From Aphrophora alni (taxonomy: Eukaryota > Arthropoda > Insecta > Hemiptera > Aphrophoridae), in contig OY740769.1 in NCBI GenBank assembly GCA_963513935.1, positions 34,065,120 to 34,129,119 of the forward strand: a DNA stretch of 64,000 nt, given 5' to 3'. The notes under the pieces were generated by a model. It saw nothing but the letters and a program-made list of their open reading frames with translations. It was not told the origin of the DNA and ran no database searches. The translations under genes and the position numbers were made by a program. Shown piece after piece: positions 39,501 to 53,775 of the stretch. The stretch's first letter is position 1, and each line of letters begins with the position of its first letter.

Positions 39501-41374
39501 TTAAACGATTGGAATTCAAATTAATTCATTATATTTTACTTTCATTTACCTAAAACCCACAATCTTCCATTAAAATATAAACAACATATTTACTAATTGC
39601 AGCCCATTTAAATAAAACCTTTTTCTTATGATTTCTAAGCATTTTGTAAATGACTTATATTGCTTAAGTTTGTTTCATTATAATAATTTTAAGATATCTC
39701 TATAATGATTAATATTTAATATGATTTTATCAACAACAGATAGTATAATCAGTAAATAATACAATACAGCTTTGGCTTGCCTAACATTTACATATATAAA
39801 AACAGCAAGAGCCCATTATTGATCTCAGGGGAACTCCTTGGTTGTCTTATATTTTATAATTTCATATTAGCTATATATATACTATAGTTTATATACCCTA
39901 CGGTTTCCGTATGCATGAAAGTGATTTAAAAATAATTTCCACTTTATCAGTCAAAATTTGCACGTATGTGTATTTTAGCTAAGCAAATCGAACAATTTGT
40001 GTTTTTCTTTTGAGTGTTACCATAACTGTTTACATTTTGAATGAACTATTGGTGGATTCTATTGACTATGTTTTAACGGGGTTGAGTGACTAAATGTGAC
40101 TACACTTTGAAGAACTCAAATGTTTTTCACCGGTTTTGGTGTAATGGTGATACTATAAAACGTCATTTATAATCAAGCTTTGAATTATCCAATTTTACAT
40201 TTGTAATAGAATTAAAAATTTTGTAGTTATTTCTGAGGAAATATTCACTTTCGAAATTTTAAATACAAATGGACCACGTGTCATGTTATTTGGGTCGTAT
40301 TTTTCCTGTGAAAACAGTGTTTAAAAATAACTCTAAAATCTTTTACTGTTTTGAGGTATTTCAAACTCGCTGTCGATTATAAAGAAAATGGTACAAATAT
40401 TTAAAACAACTATTATTGATTTCGAGATATAACTGCGTGCTTTTTAATTAATAATATATACTTACTCCCCCCCAATTAAAAAATGGTATGTCTTAAGAGG
40501 ATTATAATTATTTTAATTGTGTTTGTCCAATCCCTGCTTTACAATTTAAACTATGCATCCTATGAATTCTATACAACCTTACAAAATAAATCTTTTCATA
40601 TCATGAAAAATATATTGTTTTTGAAACGATAAAATATTTTGGGTTCCCTCAGCACAATAATTTTAGAGTAAGAAATGGTTCTACATAGTACATCACCTGA
40701 ATCCCATAAAAATTAAATTTGAACTCGGCAAAATTTAAAATTTGTTTTATTTACCCCAATGTATAAAATATAGGCTAAGTTTGGTTATTTCATAAATTTA
40801 GACTTCCGTTTTTGACTGGAGATTCATTCTCATATGTACATCTACGAGTCACGATAGGGCCTAGTCGATGTAAAATCAAAAAAGTTGTGATATTTCATAA
40901 AAATTTTGTGATAAATGTTGTAAAGAAATGTATAGGGTGAGACTTCTTGATCTAACATTTCCTACAATGTCCATTCGGAACATTTCTTAAATCTGCTTCT
41001 ATTACATTGTATGATGGGACTGGTAAGCACCATGATTGCGCCCATCATTTTGTTTGGTTCTATAATGATAGATTTATGTCCAAAGACCATTTAAAATATA
41101 TAGGTGGGGTTGTAGAGTTAAAATTTATCCCGTTTTACAGTGAACATAAAATTGAGCCATGTTACTTCTATGTATAGGATTAGTCGATACTTAGAGCTCG
41201 GGAGTCGGTGTTCCCAAGAGGGAGACTGCATCATCTAACAAGATTGTAGTAGAAATTAGGAGTAATTGTCCGCATTTTGAAAGTAATTTCATTTGAAGGA
41301 AAGAAAACATTCTACCTAATCATTACATCAGAAAATAACGAGTTGCAAATACAGCACTTCATTGTCTAACAAAA

Positions 41375-41560
41375 ACAGTGAGCAGTGCAATGACATAATG
41401 TTAAGTTCAAGTTCAATAAATTGACCTTACATAGCAAAGTGTTATTAAAACAATGCCCCTACAATATCTTGTTTATGCAACTCTAATTAAAGAGAAGTTG
41501 TGTATCTTTTATAAAGAAGGCGTTGATATAATTAATGACAGCAATGTAATATAAACTGCA
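41375..41560. repeat. Diverged duplicate, copy 2
   Basis: Partner of 26990-27175, with the same ordered blocks (ATGACATAATG, AAGTTCAAGTTCAA, CCCCTACAATAT, TATGCAACT, GTATCTTTTAT, GAAGGCGT). Confidence 0.5.
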
Positions 41561-41859
41561 TACAAATTTATAATTTATGCTGTTTCTCAACATTTAAATT
41601 TTTAATAAAATATACAAAACAAAAACTTTCTCATACACAATACAAAAATATATAAAAAAAAATCAAGACAATACTGGTATTATAGGATTACTAGTTAATC
41701 CAATTTGATAATTTATTCTTAGCCTAAGTTATACCAAATCTAGACAAACTTGATCAGCGACTCTAAATAATCAGAAAATCATTGTTTCATCAAAATCGAT
41801 AAATAATAAAAAAAATTGATTATCAAGGCAGCCATTTTTTCCCTTTTCTCTATTTTCGT

Positions 41860-42115
41860 ATTATTTAAAGGCGAAAAAGCTCTCTGTTATCCATCGCCTT
41901 ATAAGAAAAGAAGATAAAGGGTCATAAAATAAAGACTCACAAGCTCTTGAATATTCTTATAGCATCAAGCTCTAGAATAAGAGTTAATCAAAAGAGATCT
42001 GATATGAAATATGAAAAAAAAAAATAGGATCTAACCCAAGACTATGAGAAAAAATGTAGATTCTGTTTGAGTTATTAGGGATTGCCAATCTTCTACTCAC
42101 TGTAGTCTTAAGACG
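41860..42115 (-). repeat. Dispersed SINE-like repeat (family 1)
   Basis: Near full length: CATCGCCTTATAAGAAAAG, CTCTTGAATATTCTTATAGC, AGGATCTAACCCAAGACTA, TTAGGGATTGCCAATCTTC. Confidence 0.7.
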
Positions 42116-43816
42116 TAACTTTTTTTAAAGAATGTAAATTCAAAGTTTAAAAATTCTGAACTATTTTTACAGCCACTGTACTAAAAATTCATGTCATTAA
42201 AAGTTATCAATACAGAATGAATATTACAAAAACCAATTTATGTAAAAACCTGGTGCAAAACCTTTTAACGAAAATATTTCAAAAATAGTAATTTCGCACA
42301 TTCAAATTTTAAACTTAAATTTTGAATATAGTACTGTAATTGTATATACAATTTCTGAAAGAAATATTATTAGTAAATTATAAAATAATGGTAAACTTAT
42401 ATAGAATTCACGGTCACATGCTATTTGGCAGAGTTTTCAGTTTTTTATTGCGTACAATTTACATTCTGTTATACGTTTAGATTTCAAGATTTCAGGGTGT
42501 TTTTAACTCTGCACTATTACGTACTAAAACATCGTGTTAAAATATTGCCTAAAATAAAGACACAACAGGCAGAGAGACCACATGAAACTATAACATAAAT
42601 TCAGAATGAAATAAAATTATAAACAGAACAACAAAAAACAAACAAAACACACTAATAACCTTCTACTTTAAAAGTGTACATAATTTTTTCATTATTCGAG
42701 AAATCTAAATATTTTTCATTATGATCAGTAGTTCTAAAACTCCCTTTTGATTTTCGAAGTTAATATATTTCGTACACTGCCAACTCAATGTTAAACTGAG
42801 TACAGTATATGCAACTAAAATATGATTTTTATATATTGTTACCATCCTATTACACCTATTTCTTCGCCAAACTGGAAATTCGTTTATCTCCAATCATCGT
42901 TGCGTGCACCATTTATTATATTTTCCACACGAAGTACAAAGTTCAAATATGTATGTTAAAGACCTCTAAATGGAGGTAATAACAATGTTGTATAATATAC
43001 TTATAACAATTAAAGTTATTACTTACATTATTTAAAAAATCCTTTTGGGCCACGTAATGTACGACCGTTCACTTCACCAAATTAAGATATTAATCAATTT
43101 CATTATCACTCACTGACTTATTGATTACAACACAGTTTAATTCGTATAAACGTTTCAAAGCAAATAAATTTATTTAAATAAAATTTAAAGATAGTTATAT
43201 TGTTGAATATTATAACCCTTATTGAATAAACCTCAGTCTTTGATAACCGTTGAACACGAGATCCGTACATTTGTTTCAAGAAGACTGTCCACTTTTTCCT
43301 CCTCTCCTTCTATTAAAAACAATACTCTCTGCAGTCGTTCGTTTTGATTGGTTTATGAATGCTTCTGATGGTTGAAACATGAAGAAGCTGAGCTGTTATT
43401 CGTTCAGCGAAAACCTTTATCTTGCACTATATTAAAGGTGACATTTCTATGCATCTAATTTCATGTTCTTTCTCATGAATGTTGCTTATGTGTGAGAAAA
43501 TAAAGTAATTATCCAGACTATCGTCTTACATTGTTTCAACTTTTATGTAATCATAATTTAAGTTTTATCTGAGGTAAAGTTTCTAAGGAAGGAAATGTAC
43601 TGAAATATCATATTGTAAAATTGAGAATTAAATACTTTTAAACAAATTTTGTTCATTGCTCCAAGCTTTATAAATGAATTTTGTATAAAGTTAACATTTA
43701 TGATAATAAAATGAACTAATGGAATGTAGAGTTATATTCTGGTCTTAAAGTTATTTGATAATAATGGATTATAACATTTGTTAGTCGCCATTCCGAATAT
43801 TGATATTTTAAGCAAT

Positions 43817-44106
43817 AAATGTAAGACTTACCGTCTCCAATATTCTGATTTTGTCGTTTATACGACGCGCGTTTCGGCTATTCCGCCATTGTCGAAAACG
43901 AGTCTAGTCGTGTTTGTTTTAATAAATTTTAATATAAATTAAGTGTAAATCAGTGTTTGTGTTTGTGTTTATGTATACCTACGTGTACGTGTTTATGTTG
44001 ACGAAGGGAAACCTGAATAAATTAACTTGGAAATGGCGGAATAGCCGAAACGGCCATCGTATAAACGACAAAATCAGAATATTGGAGACGGTAAGTCTTA
44101 CATTTA
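43817..44106. repeat. Inverted-repeat element, arms about 74 bp
   Basis: The left arm (43817-43890) and right arm (44032-44106) are reverse complements apart from a short variable stretch (CGACGCGCG against CGATGGCCG). Arms contain CCGTCTCCAATATTCTGATT and GTTTCGGCTATTCCGCCATT. The roughly 140-bp middle is GT/TA-rich with no ORF. This fits a MITE or a remnant of a larger element with inverted ends. No target duplication is evident. Confidence 0.85.
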
Positions 44107-45032
44107 TGATTTAATAATGGATTGTTGATATTATTAATTTGATTTAATCGAATATTTGCCATTATTTGTTTATATAAAAATTAATACACGACGTTTCAGT
44201 AGTATAAATCTACTCCCGTTATCAAGCAATAAACCTAGAGTAGAAAAATGAAAAACTCCAACATAGCCTAGTAGCGCAGGGTTATTTAAATCTATAACGT
44301 AAGAAAATAACCCAGATCTAAAGGTCTGAGCAGTTTAACGTGACCGGAAAACAACAATCAGACACAAAGAAAAGCAAACTACTGACCGTTAAAGGTGTGG
44401 TACCAAGAAAAAGTGTCCTAACTATTTATTGGGCCGAATAACCTTTGGTAAAAGAGGGAACTCTTTTAGAAAGCTTATTTGTGATTCTTGTAACTTGTGA
44501 TTCAAGTAACAAAACCTCAACCTTATTTAAAGAAGAATATTTTTTTATTTCTAATTTCTAATTGAGTTGTCCGATAGCTTTAAATATAAGGCTTAAATGA
44601 TTAATATATATATAGTTATGATGACATAAATATATTGAACAAAACTGGTGAAAACTGTGAAAAATTAATCTCACTCCAATTTCCACAACAAACACATCAA
44701 CAAAACAACAATGATATTTAATTCCTTGTTACCTAACCTTAACATTCAAGATCTTACTTTCATTTTCCACACATTTAGGATATGCAAATGAAAATCTTAA
44801 AAAATTCTGAAATGCAATACGACGATCTGGTTATTTCAATTACTTCAGAAAAAGTAGTAATTCCTCTTCTGTTCAAATATACAACAATACACCTCACTTG
44901 TGTTTCTTACAAATAATAGTTTGGGTATTGAAATTTTCGTTCGATAAACAAATAATAAGATTTGAGAGTGCTGTATGGATTATTTTTACTCTCTAATTAA
45001 TTGCACACTCTTATTATTTGACTAGTTTTTCA

Positions 45033-45033
<1 letters not shown>

Positions 45034-45074
<41 letters not shown>
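45034..45074. repeat. (AT)n microsatellite
   Basis: About 40 bp of alternating TA. Confidence 0.95.
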
Positions 45075-45076
<2 letters not shown>

Positions 45077-45754
45077 TACATATCATAGTGTCTTAATAAA
45101 GTTTTCGAGAAATATATTTTTTACATTAAAACTATCCATTTTATTCAAATTTCCAACGAATTTGTTATCAAATATATCTCTTTTCATTTAAACTTTCCTA
45201 AGTTCTCAATAGATTCTAAAATTGATGGATTAAATCAATCTATATTTCATAATTTTGTTAATTTATAAATTTATCTTGCATGTTTAAAATGATGGCATTT
45301 AAAATACTATTGAAGCTACTTAGTTAAAACGACTATTTTGCTGTAAAAGGAAACTAATTTATGTGTATACATAGTTACAAATAACACAAACAAAATTAAT
45401 TTTAAATTTCGTAATCAAAACATATTTTATTATTTTCTTTAAATAGGCTAAAAATTACACTACCGATTATATCAAAGCTAATGTTCTAATAATTTGACCT
45501 GACAACCAAACGGCCTTGAAAGTTTTAATATCAGCTGGGATTGGTATCTTAGTTGTGGATGAGTACAAACAAGTACTCAAAATATTAGCTTTACTTAAAG
45601 TATCGTCACCCTCAGTGTATTAATACGATTTGAGAGGGCTGCATGGACCATTTTTACTCTCTCATTGCACATTCTTATTTTTTGTTAACCTTTTCAGAGC
45701 ATATTTCAGACATATCAAAGTTCAAGTGTCTTAGTAAACTTGAAATTAATTTAA

Positions 45755-45970
45755 GTATGGGTGTAGCTGAATCAAGATTTCATGTAGACTTGGGTTAGAT
45801 CTCTCACTATCTTTCCATCAGGTCTCCTTCTTCACCAACTCCCTGACGTTATTAGAATATTCGAGGGCGTTTAAGGTGTGTTTATTTTATACTCTTGTCT
45901 TTGACTTTTATTTTACTTTTCTTTTTTTTAAATAGGTGATGGTCGCTGAGATGTTTTCGCCTTAAACAAC
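45755..45970 (+). repeat. Dispersed SINE-like repeat (family 1), inverted pair with the next copy
   Basis: Contains ACTTGGGTTAGATCTCTC, ATTAGAATATTCGAGGGCG, and the distal end GGTGATGGTCGCTGAGATG followed by TTTTCGCCTTAAA. Confidence 0.75.
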
Positions 45971-46039
45971 AACAACAAAAAAGAAATAAAAGTGGTGTTT
46001 TTCCTCTTTCTAAGCCATTATAAATATGCTAATATAATT

Positions 46040-46260
46040 TATTTAAGGCGAAACAATCTAGTTATTAATAACTTTATTAAAAAAATAAGAAAATAAACAC
46101 CCCTAGTCCTCGAATATTCTAATAGGCTCAGGTTGAGAAGAAAACAAAAGTTGGTCACGAGAGACCTGATAGGGAAGATGAAAGAAAGGGATGTAATCCA
46201 ATACCAAATGAAAAACCTGTAGATGCAGCTAATTGCCAAGCTCTAGTGAATCCCTGACTG
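46040..46260 (-). repeat. Dispersed SINE-like repeat (family 1)
   Basis: Begins TTTAAGGCGAAACAATC, then CCTAGTCCTCGAATATTC, GTTGGTCACGAGAGACCTG and ATAGGGAAGATG. It lies tail-to-tail with the preceding copy, about 70 bp away. Confidence 0.75.
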
Positions 46261-48362
46261 CCATTAGGTAATATTGATAATTTAACAGTTTTATACAAAT
46301 GAGAATTTGGATGCTTATGGACTAGTTCTTGCATATGAAATGGCTTGTCTTTAGATTTAGATAAGAAACTGACATGTCTGCACGCACCAGGTTGTACGTT
46401 TTAATATTCACAAGGTATAATTGTCTAAAAATTTTAATGTTCTTGATCTTATTGAAGTTCACTAGGTTCGAGCATATAAAAGGTGCTGAACAATAGTTGA
46501 GGTATAGGCCTATATCAATATTTGAATGAGATGGTACTACAATTAAACAAATACATACTGCTAGTTGAAAATCAGTTATCGGATTCCTTAGGAAATGAAA
46601 CCTGTAGATAAACAACTGGTTATAGTTTTTTATTTTTTCACATGTACGGAATAGTGAAAGTTATGTGATAAATATTAAATATAAATATCATTTTTTGGAA
46701 TAATTCTTTTTGAGATTCGTCGAGTATCAATTTTGATAATAAGTAGGCTTTCCAAATTTGGAAGTAGCTGTGTATAACCAATATCAAAATTCCGATTTTC
46801 ACAAAATCGACACTATCGATTTTGATCAAGGTATGCTACTCTACTGACCCTAGCAAAACGTATTGATAAAAATTTCTCAAAATGTACCGACAAATTTTGA
46901 TGAAATGCGGAAATCAAAGACCCGAACCAATGAGCAAAATATCACATAAAAGAAAGTCATTAAAAACTCAATTGCATTGAGTTTACACTAGTATAAGTTT
47001 ATGGCTCAAGTGAAGGGAACTTAAGTTGTATGTAAATGTTTGAATAGGTGTTGAAATTAAAAATTTGATTACGATGTACCCTTCAATAGCAGCTTATCTT
47101 CCGTAAGAAAAACACGGAAAAAAATCTCACCATTAAAGAATATTAATTATTTTATTTCGTCACGTCTCGGCCTAATTAGTATAGAGAAATTTTAGGGGAA
47201 ATGATGACGAGGAGAAATTCCTTTTTATTAGTATGTGCTTTTGTGAATGGATTAGTAAGAAAGTTAGTGCAATAATTTTTGCAATGTTTATTTGCGATAC
47301 CCTAACAATGTGTACTGGTTTTGATTGGGATCTTGAGTACCGACGGTTTCCTTGTGAACGTCATTCCATAAAATAGTTATCATTTCACGTTTTTATAACA
47401 AAAATACATTATCTTTTATTTTATGCATAAAATGTTCTGACGATTGTTCTATGTGTCTAGATTGCTATGTAAGCATTTTACCAACTGTATTTCTAGGTCA
47501 AGGTCACAAGTAGGCGTCATACTCTATTAGTAGCTCTGCAATTTTATATAGATTTGTGTTTTTTGAGATATTAAAATGAGTAAATTTAATTAAAATCGTT
47601 AGATCCAATTTTGAGATTGTGACTTTTTTTTTTACGGATCTACTAACGTCTACTACTAATTTATGTGTTTAATTAGTAGCCCTAAAAAACTCCACAGAAC
47701 AATTTCTAAAATGTAATTGAACCATTAAAAAATAAAATAAAATAAATAAATAAAAAACCTGAATGACCCGAAAATATTTTGTAACCAAAAACTTGTTTGT
47801 TCTAAAAATGAAAAAAATGAATCAGTGGTATTCTCTTAAGTAGAGTGTGAGAATAAGCCTAGGCCCTACATGAAAAAAAACCTTATTGTTTTTATAAAGA
47901 AAATTTTAAACATTAAATTAACGATCAATACAATCGTTAAAGATTAAAAATGATATTGTTTAGTAAGATCTACAAAGACGTTTTCATTGAATTTTTATGA
48001 AGCTATCATTTCGATGACAAAAAGGCCGTGTCTAACATTGTTTCTGCAAAAGTCAACATCCAAAGCATTTAAAAATCATAAATTGAGACTAAAATTCCAC
48101 CAAATGTATATAATTTTTGTTTTCATTTTAAGAATATTTAGTCTAATTTTGTCGTGTAAACTTGCATATTACGTAATAGTTTTGGTTTTATAAGAATCTA
48201 CACGCTAAATAAATTAAATTTGTCCAACTTTGAAAACAAGGTGCAAGTAATAACACAATATTAGATTTTAAAATACGTTTTATATATGTATAAAAAATAT
48301 AGACCTAAACTCTAACCTAAATGAAGAATTATCACTAAAACGAAACAAAAATATATCACAAA

Positions 48363-49897
48363 TTAACGATAGTATCTACCGCCAAAGTAATTCTGTGAAC
48401 AACATGGCGTTGAACAACATGGCGCTGGACAACATGGCGCTGAACAACATGGCGCTGAGCAGCAAGTTGTCGCAGGAGGTACGTAGATGTCCTGGTAAAC
48501 TGATGTGCAGCATGGTTTACAACAGCATCCAGTAGCCATCTGTAACAATATAATCACTTAGAGACTTCATACATTTAACTATGATTACGTTCTTATTTGT
48601 ATAAAATAGTTCTTAGACTCCTGTCAAATCAATACTTTTCTTAAAAGTGAAAAAACTAACGTAGTCACTATCGCCTTAATAAAACCAAGTCGACTTGAAA
48701 CCAAATAAAATCACATACAATGTTAACTTCACTTACTTGTGCTGGGGATCAGACCCCCTCTGTCGTAATCAAGTTAACGTGTTTCATATCAAATTGGAAA
48801 GATAAAGTATAAGAAAAGAGGCCTCGAATAGCTTCAGAGTTGGTAGAGAAGAAAAGTTGGTCAAGAGGTACTTGATGGGAAAGAGAGGGACGTAACCTAT
48901 ATTAATATAAAGTGTATAGTAAAAATTAATGAATACAACGAAACTATAGAGAACATGACTTTGGGCTTTCAAACTAAATAGTTGTTTTCATTGGCAAGGG
49001 GTTTATTGTTTTATTATAGATACCAGGTATGCTTTAAGGATACCGCTTTAAAATGTTGAATGAGAGGGGAAAAAACTAAATTAAAAAGTTGCGATTTATT
49101 GAAACTGAGCGACTAAGGAAGGTGTATAGTTTGTTTCCCCCTACAAGTAAATATTAAACAGTTACAATATATTTCTATAAAAGAAAGCATAACAAACTGT
49201 AATTAAACACATTTGGAATTTTTATATTTGATTGATTTTTATTTAATTAAGAAATAATTGAATATATTAACTGAGTAAAAAAGTAACTTTCATATAGAAA
49301 TATAAAATATAGTTTTATAGAGACAAAAAATACATCAAGTTCCCGTAGTTGTAATTCTGACTTTCTTAACCAGGATTCGCTACCAAATGTAGATGTGCAT
49401 TTAATCCCATGATGCTGGGTCAACATCGTACATTTTTGAGTTTCTACGGGGATCGAACGCGTAATTTCATGAACACAAACCGACAGATTCTAGTCGGGGG
49501 CTTAAAGAATATTACAATATAACATTACTTTATTAATTTAAGAACACTAAAATGGATTTATTTAAAAATACGTAATGGTTTAAACAATAGCTTAGATCAA
49601 TTTGTTTTTTTCTCAGGTAAATTCATACTTTTTATCTGTAACAGCAGTGAGAACGGGAAATTACCAAAACAGATTGAGAAAGGTTTACCTGGGCTCGAAA
49701 CCACAATCAGGGTTCTCAAACAGAAAAACACACTCTAATCTTCTTGCTTATATCTATTCAAATACAAACAGATTTAAAGAAATCAAGTTTTCTCTACAAT
49801 ACAAAATATATTATGAGAGAGAAACACATACCTGTATTAAACAGAAGAGTGCTAAAGTGCAGACAATGGCACTCATTATACTTCTGATTGCTGCCAT
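48363..49897 (-). CDS. Gene B: secreted Cys-Cys repeat protein, 80 aa
   Basis: Two coding exons on the minus strand: 49897-49832 (22 residues) and 48539-48363 (58 residues plus TAA). The 1.29-kb intron starts GTATGT, ends TTACAG and is phase 0. Exon 1 is a complete signal peptide (MAAIRSIMSAIVCTLALFC, then LIQ). Exon 2 starts MATGCCCKPCC, continues with a Tyr/Val-rich linker (VYQDIYVPP), then four consecutive CC-[SP]-[AT]-P pentads and a final CC, and ends NYFGGRYYR. The mature part has 15 Cys in about 58 residues, mostly as adjacent pairs, so dense disulfide cross-linking outside the cell is expected. Exon layout and the CTACTGGATGCTG stretch at the exon 2 start are shared with gene C. A TATATAAA box lies upstream. 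Family unknown to me; structural use (coat, sheath, shell or cement) is inferred. Without exon 1 it would look like an unexplained 64-codon ORF. Confidence 0.85.
48785..48905 (-). repeat. Dispersed SINE-like repeat (family 1), partial, intron of gene B
   Basis: Contains GCCTCGAATAGCTTCAGAG, AAAGTTGGTCAAGAGGTACT and TGATGGGAAAGAGAGGG. Confidence 0.65.
49370..49510 (-). repeat. tRNA-derived SINE (family 2), intron of gene B
   Basis: On the minus strand: a B-box-like CGTTCGATCCCC, then TTGACCCAGCATCATGGGAT, a TCTACATTTGGTAGCGAATC block and CTGGTTAAG. Same order as the 1.4-kb copy. Confidence 0.55.
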
Positions 49898-49941
49898 TTT
49901 GTTACCTTTGTTGTTAATACCTTCCATTGTCTATACATCCG

Positions 49942-49949
49942 TTTATATA
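49942..49949 (-). promoter_or_regulatory. TATA box of gene B
   Basis: TATATAAA on the minus strand, about 45 nt upstream of the start codon. This implies a very short 5' leader of about 15-25 nt. Confidence 0.6.
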
Positions 49950-51654
49950 CTCTCGTACAGTTTGTACAGGGCAGCAATATTATATAAAGATAGAAGAGAT
50001 AAACCATGGTTTGTTGTGAGTTATACCTGGCCAGGTTTGTCAGATGAAGGACAGACACTGTAAACGTAGCAACACCTCTGAAGGTAAAATACCTTGTGAC
50101 TCAGACCGGTTGGGAAACTAATACAATATTATGAATTGAGAACATAGCTTTCCTGTAAAATTATAATACCAGTTAAAGGATGTTTTGAGTTATCTCCATT
50201 ATTAAAGGTAAGGTGTATTGCTAATATTTTCATTTATGAAAAATTTGTATTAATAACAGGACGATATAACCAAAACGAGTTTTTAATTCTGCTAGGTAAT
50301 ATTAACTGTTTTATGATGTGGTTTTGTGAAATTTCACCGTAAAAAAATGATTGGCTAGGAAAAGTATATTTTAGTTTGTGAATACGCAATTTAAAAAATG
50401 AAAAGCATAAGCATGTTGAAGTATCTGCTTGTACTTTCCCACAAACAACACTAATACTGTATATATATATAGAAAAAAACAAGAGAAAAATTCAAATATT
50501 ACGAATAAGTTTTATTTTTAAATAAAAATAATCCTTCGCTATTGATTTTTGAAACTGAACGTGAATCTCCGATACTGTAGTGATACCAAATAATATAGGA
50601 TATTAAATACCACCACAATAAAAATAAATATGAATAAAAAAATATAAATAAATAAATATTTAAATGAATTTTTAGAGATAAAACAAAATTATTTGATTTA
50701 GACGCAATTATATTATGAAGTCAACTGAGGTATTTAGTTGAATGATTTTTCAAACGAGTATTTTTCAGGTTGGATCATGTTAGAAATTTATCTCATTATC
50801 ATGTGTATCGTATAAAGTACTACCAGTGTTTTGATTTGTTAATTTCTAAACACATTTTCCTTTTGGTCTCATATAAACTTCTATGTAATCGAGGTTATTA
50901 GCTGTATTTCAGAAAGTTCGCAGATAAACGAAAAACTAGTGTCAAATATTATTGTATGGTTTCAATATATAAAAAGTAATTAGTTTAAAAAAAAATAAGG
51001 TAAACTGATATACTACGTTTTATAGTTTTTACCCTGTTTTTCTTATGGGGGAAATATACATGCCGACTTGTTGCAACCATTTATAATTTTTGATTTTTGT
51101 TGAAATAAAAAAAATTATAGCCATTCTGAAAACCATTAAGACATTACATTAAACTGTTTTCAATGCCTATATTTAAACATTTTGAAATTTGAACATTGTC
51201 AGTAAAATAGTTTTTGAGTTATCATGCCCTCAAGTAAACAGACACGGATAAATATTTTGTTAACACTAATTATTGGTTTTAGGTTACCTCAAAATTTGGA
51301 CATGGCTAAAATGTGAAGGTGGTAAAATTTTACTTATACTATTACTCCCCTCCCCCCCCAAACTTGAAAACAACGTATAAGCGAGGAATCATGTACGTTT
51401 ACAAATGTTTACGTTAGTTTTAAGGTTGTAATAACGGTTAAACCTGTACAGATATATCTAATTTTACAAGTTTTTAAAATGGGGAACATTATATTTTTAT
51501 ATTCAATTTATTAAGTAACTACAAACGTAATATAATTTTGATATTTTCCGACAAATCTACAATAATAAATCTTTATAAAATATAGATATATTTTTAGTTA
51601 AATTAAGATTCAAATTAACAAAGATCATGGCGAATTAGCTCATTAAGTCTGTGC

Positions 51655-52410
51655 TAAATTCGTGCATTATGTTCATGTACCAAACTATGCTATTATTTAT
51701 GCAATAAGTACCAATGCTAATATGTTCAATGTACCTTTAGTAATATTTGTGCAATAATTGCATATAAGCTACCGAAAGGGATAGGCTTATCGGTTGGTCA
51801 AGAGAGATGTCATTTAGAAAGATGAAAAAGATGGATTTAACTCAAAACTACATCAACAAAGATGTAGAGCCAGCTAAGTTCTTCGGGATTGTTACACCTG
51901 TACGTGAGTGATATAAGTCAGCTCATGAGGGCTGCTATGTTATTTCTTTATAGTCATGTACCTATGATAGTATTCGGGTAATATTTTCATTTGGCTATTA
52001 TAATATTTGAGCATTATTTTGATATACCTTTGTTATAATAGGCTTATATGTACCTATTGTAGGATTTGTGCCTATGTGAATATGTTTGACATATATTTAT
52101 GTAACAATGCTAATATTTGTACTGTATATTCATGTGCCTTGTGCCATGTATTGTTGTGCCTTTGCTAATATATTTCCTTTGATAATAAGTCCCTTTGATA
52201 ATATTGGTAACAAGTGGGTTATTTAATATTTCTAACATATATCCATGCGCCTATGCTAATATTTTTAGCATATATTCATGTGTCTATGCTAATAGTTTTA
52301 CCATGTATATATGTGCATGTGTTAATATTTGTGCAATATATTTATGTAACATACTAATATTTGTACCATATATTAAGGTGCCTTTGGTAATATGTGTACC
52401 ACATAGTAGA
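51655..52410. repeat. Degenerate tandem array, unit about 33-35 bp
   Basis: Units approximate CATATATTCATGTGCCTATG followed by CTAATATTTGTAC. Clear units recur through 52030-52400, and earlier ones at 51655-51775. The array is interrupted at 51785-51935 by a family-1 repeat, so it predates that insertion. Confidence 0.8.
51785..51935 (-). repeat. Dispersed SINE-like repeat (family 1) inside the tandem array
   Basis: Contains CGGTTGGTCAAGAGAGATG, GATGTAGAGCCAGCTAAG, TTCGGGATTGTTACACCTG and the end CAGCTCATGAGGG. Confidence 0.7.
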
Positions 52411-53769
52411 GATGATAGTTAAAAACGTAATATAACAGCATTTTAATGTAGAAAAATGAGTCATTATAATTGTGTTTTCTTTTTAAAATATAGACTATAT
52501 TTCTAAATAAGGTCGGGGTGCAGTTTTAATATAATTAGAATGGACCAAATACCTGTAATAATTTTTAAATGAATTATTCGATTTTAATTTAAATTGAAAT
52601 GTGAGTGTTTTATTTAAAGCAGTTGCAACAACATTAAGGTGAAGAGCTAATTTAAATTTTTTTCTGTTTATTCAGGTATGATTGGAACTTTAGACCTAAA
52701 GTTTATGACAGTGTCACCATAGCTGACACTGGAATCATCGTAATATGAAATATAAGATATTAAACCATAATCTTATCGAGATATCTCTCTCTGTCTCTCC
52801 CGCATTTGCGATATTCCAGTGGCAGTGGTTCAGGCAAAACAGAGCAATCAAACAGCAAAACGTGAGAGCCTATTCACAGACAATATGCTTCCACTCTTCA
52901 GACCAGTGTTTGTTAGGTGTCCTCAGCTTTTCTTAGTTTTCTAATTTACAAAATATCCAAAATTCGCAATGGCCCCTTAATATATCTTTTAAAATAGTAT
53001 ATCTTGAAATATATTATAGCTACATGTCAGTCGTACGCCTATTCAATGCATGCCAGGATTGGTGAATGGTCAGGGCGTATAACGAAAATTATGACCTATG
53101 CGGGTTAGCAGTCACGCCATTTCAAAATGTATAGTCAATGGCACATAAGGTATCCTACCGTCACAACTAATGCGTTAAAATAAATAAATAAACATTTAAA
53201 ACAAATAGGTATAGCCTACATAGTTTTAGTTTTATTAAGTTGTAATTGCAAATAATTTCCAACTGCATGTAAATGCGATGTATCGCTCTAATTAAACATT
53301 TTGTATTAGGAATCTTAGTGTTTGATCTGTTTACTCAATTTTTACTACTCACATATATGATTATCAGTTTTGTCAGTTTTGTTCGGGGATTAATTTTAGT
53401 TAATTTAATATATAATTTATATATTAAATAAAAAACTCTTAAAATACTATACTTCTCATACATTCCAATTTATCAAGGTGTTATAATTAGAGGCACAGAG
53501 GGCTAATTTTGCTGCTTGAAACACACCTTTCAGTTGTAAAAAAATATGTTGACTTTGGTCAGCAAAGAGGAGACATTAATCGGAAGGCAGATTATAGAAC
53601 TGCTATTGCAGGCATTATTATTTGCAATGTTAATTTGGCATCGATTTGCAATCCAATCGTCTTCATCTTTAATCGGGATATATGTGGCAGTAAGTTTTCT
53701 ACGTAATATATCTATTTATAGGGGAAGAGAAATGAGAGAACATACAACTAATATTTTGTGAAAAATACT

Positions 53770-53775
53770 TTTATT
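53770..53775 (-). terminator. Likely polyadenylation signal of gene C
   Basis: AATAAA on the minus strand, about 132 nt after the stop codon. Confidence 0.5.

Larger units (their letters stand above)
36811..48362. other. Intergenic, no gene seen
   Basis: About 11.5 kb without a supportable gene. It holds a tRNA-like sequence (37.3 kb), five family-1 repeats, the second copy of a diverged duplicate (41.4 kb), an inverted-repeat element (43.8 kb) and an (AT)n tract (45 kb). The ORFs at 38347-38550, 46322-46615 and 47987-48193 have no splice context, signal peptide or recognisable motif. Confidence 0.5.
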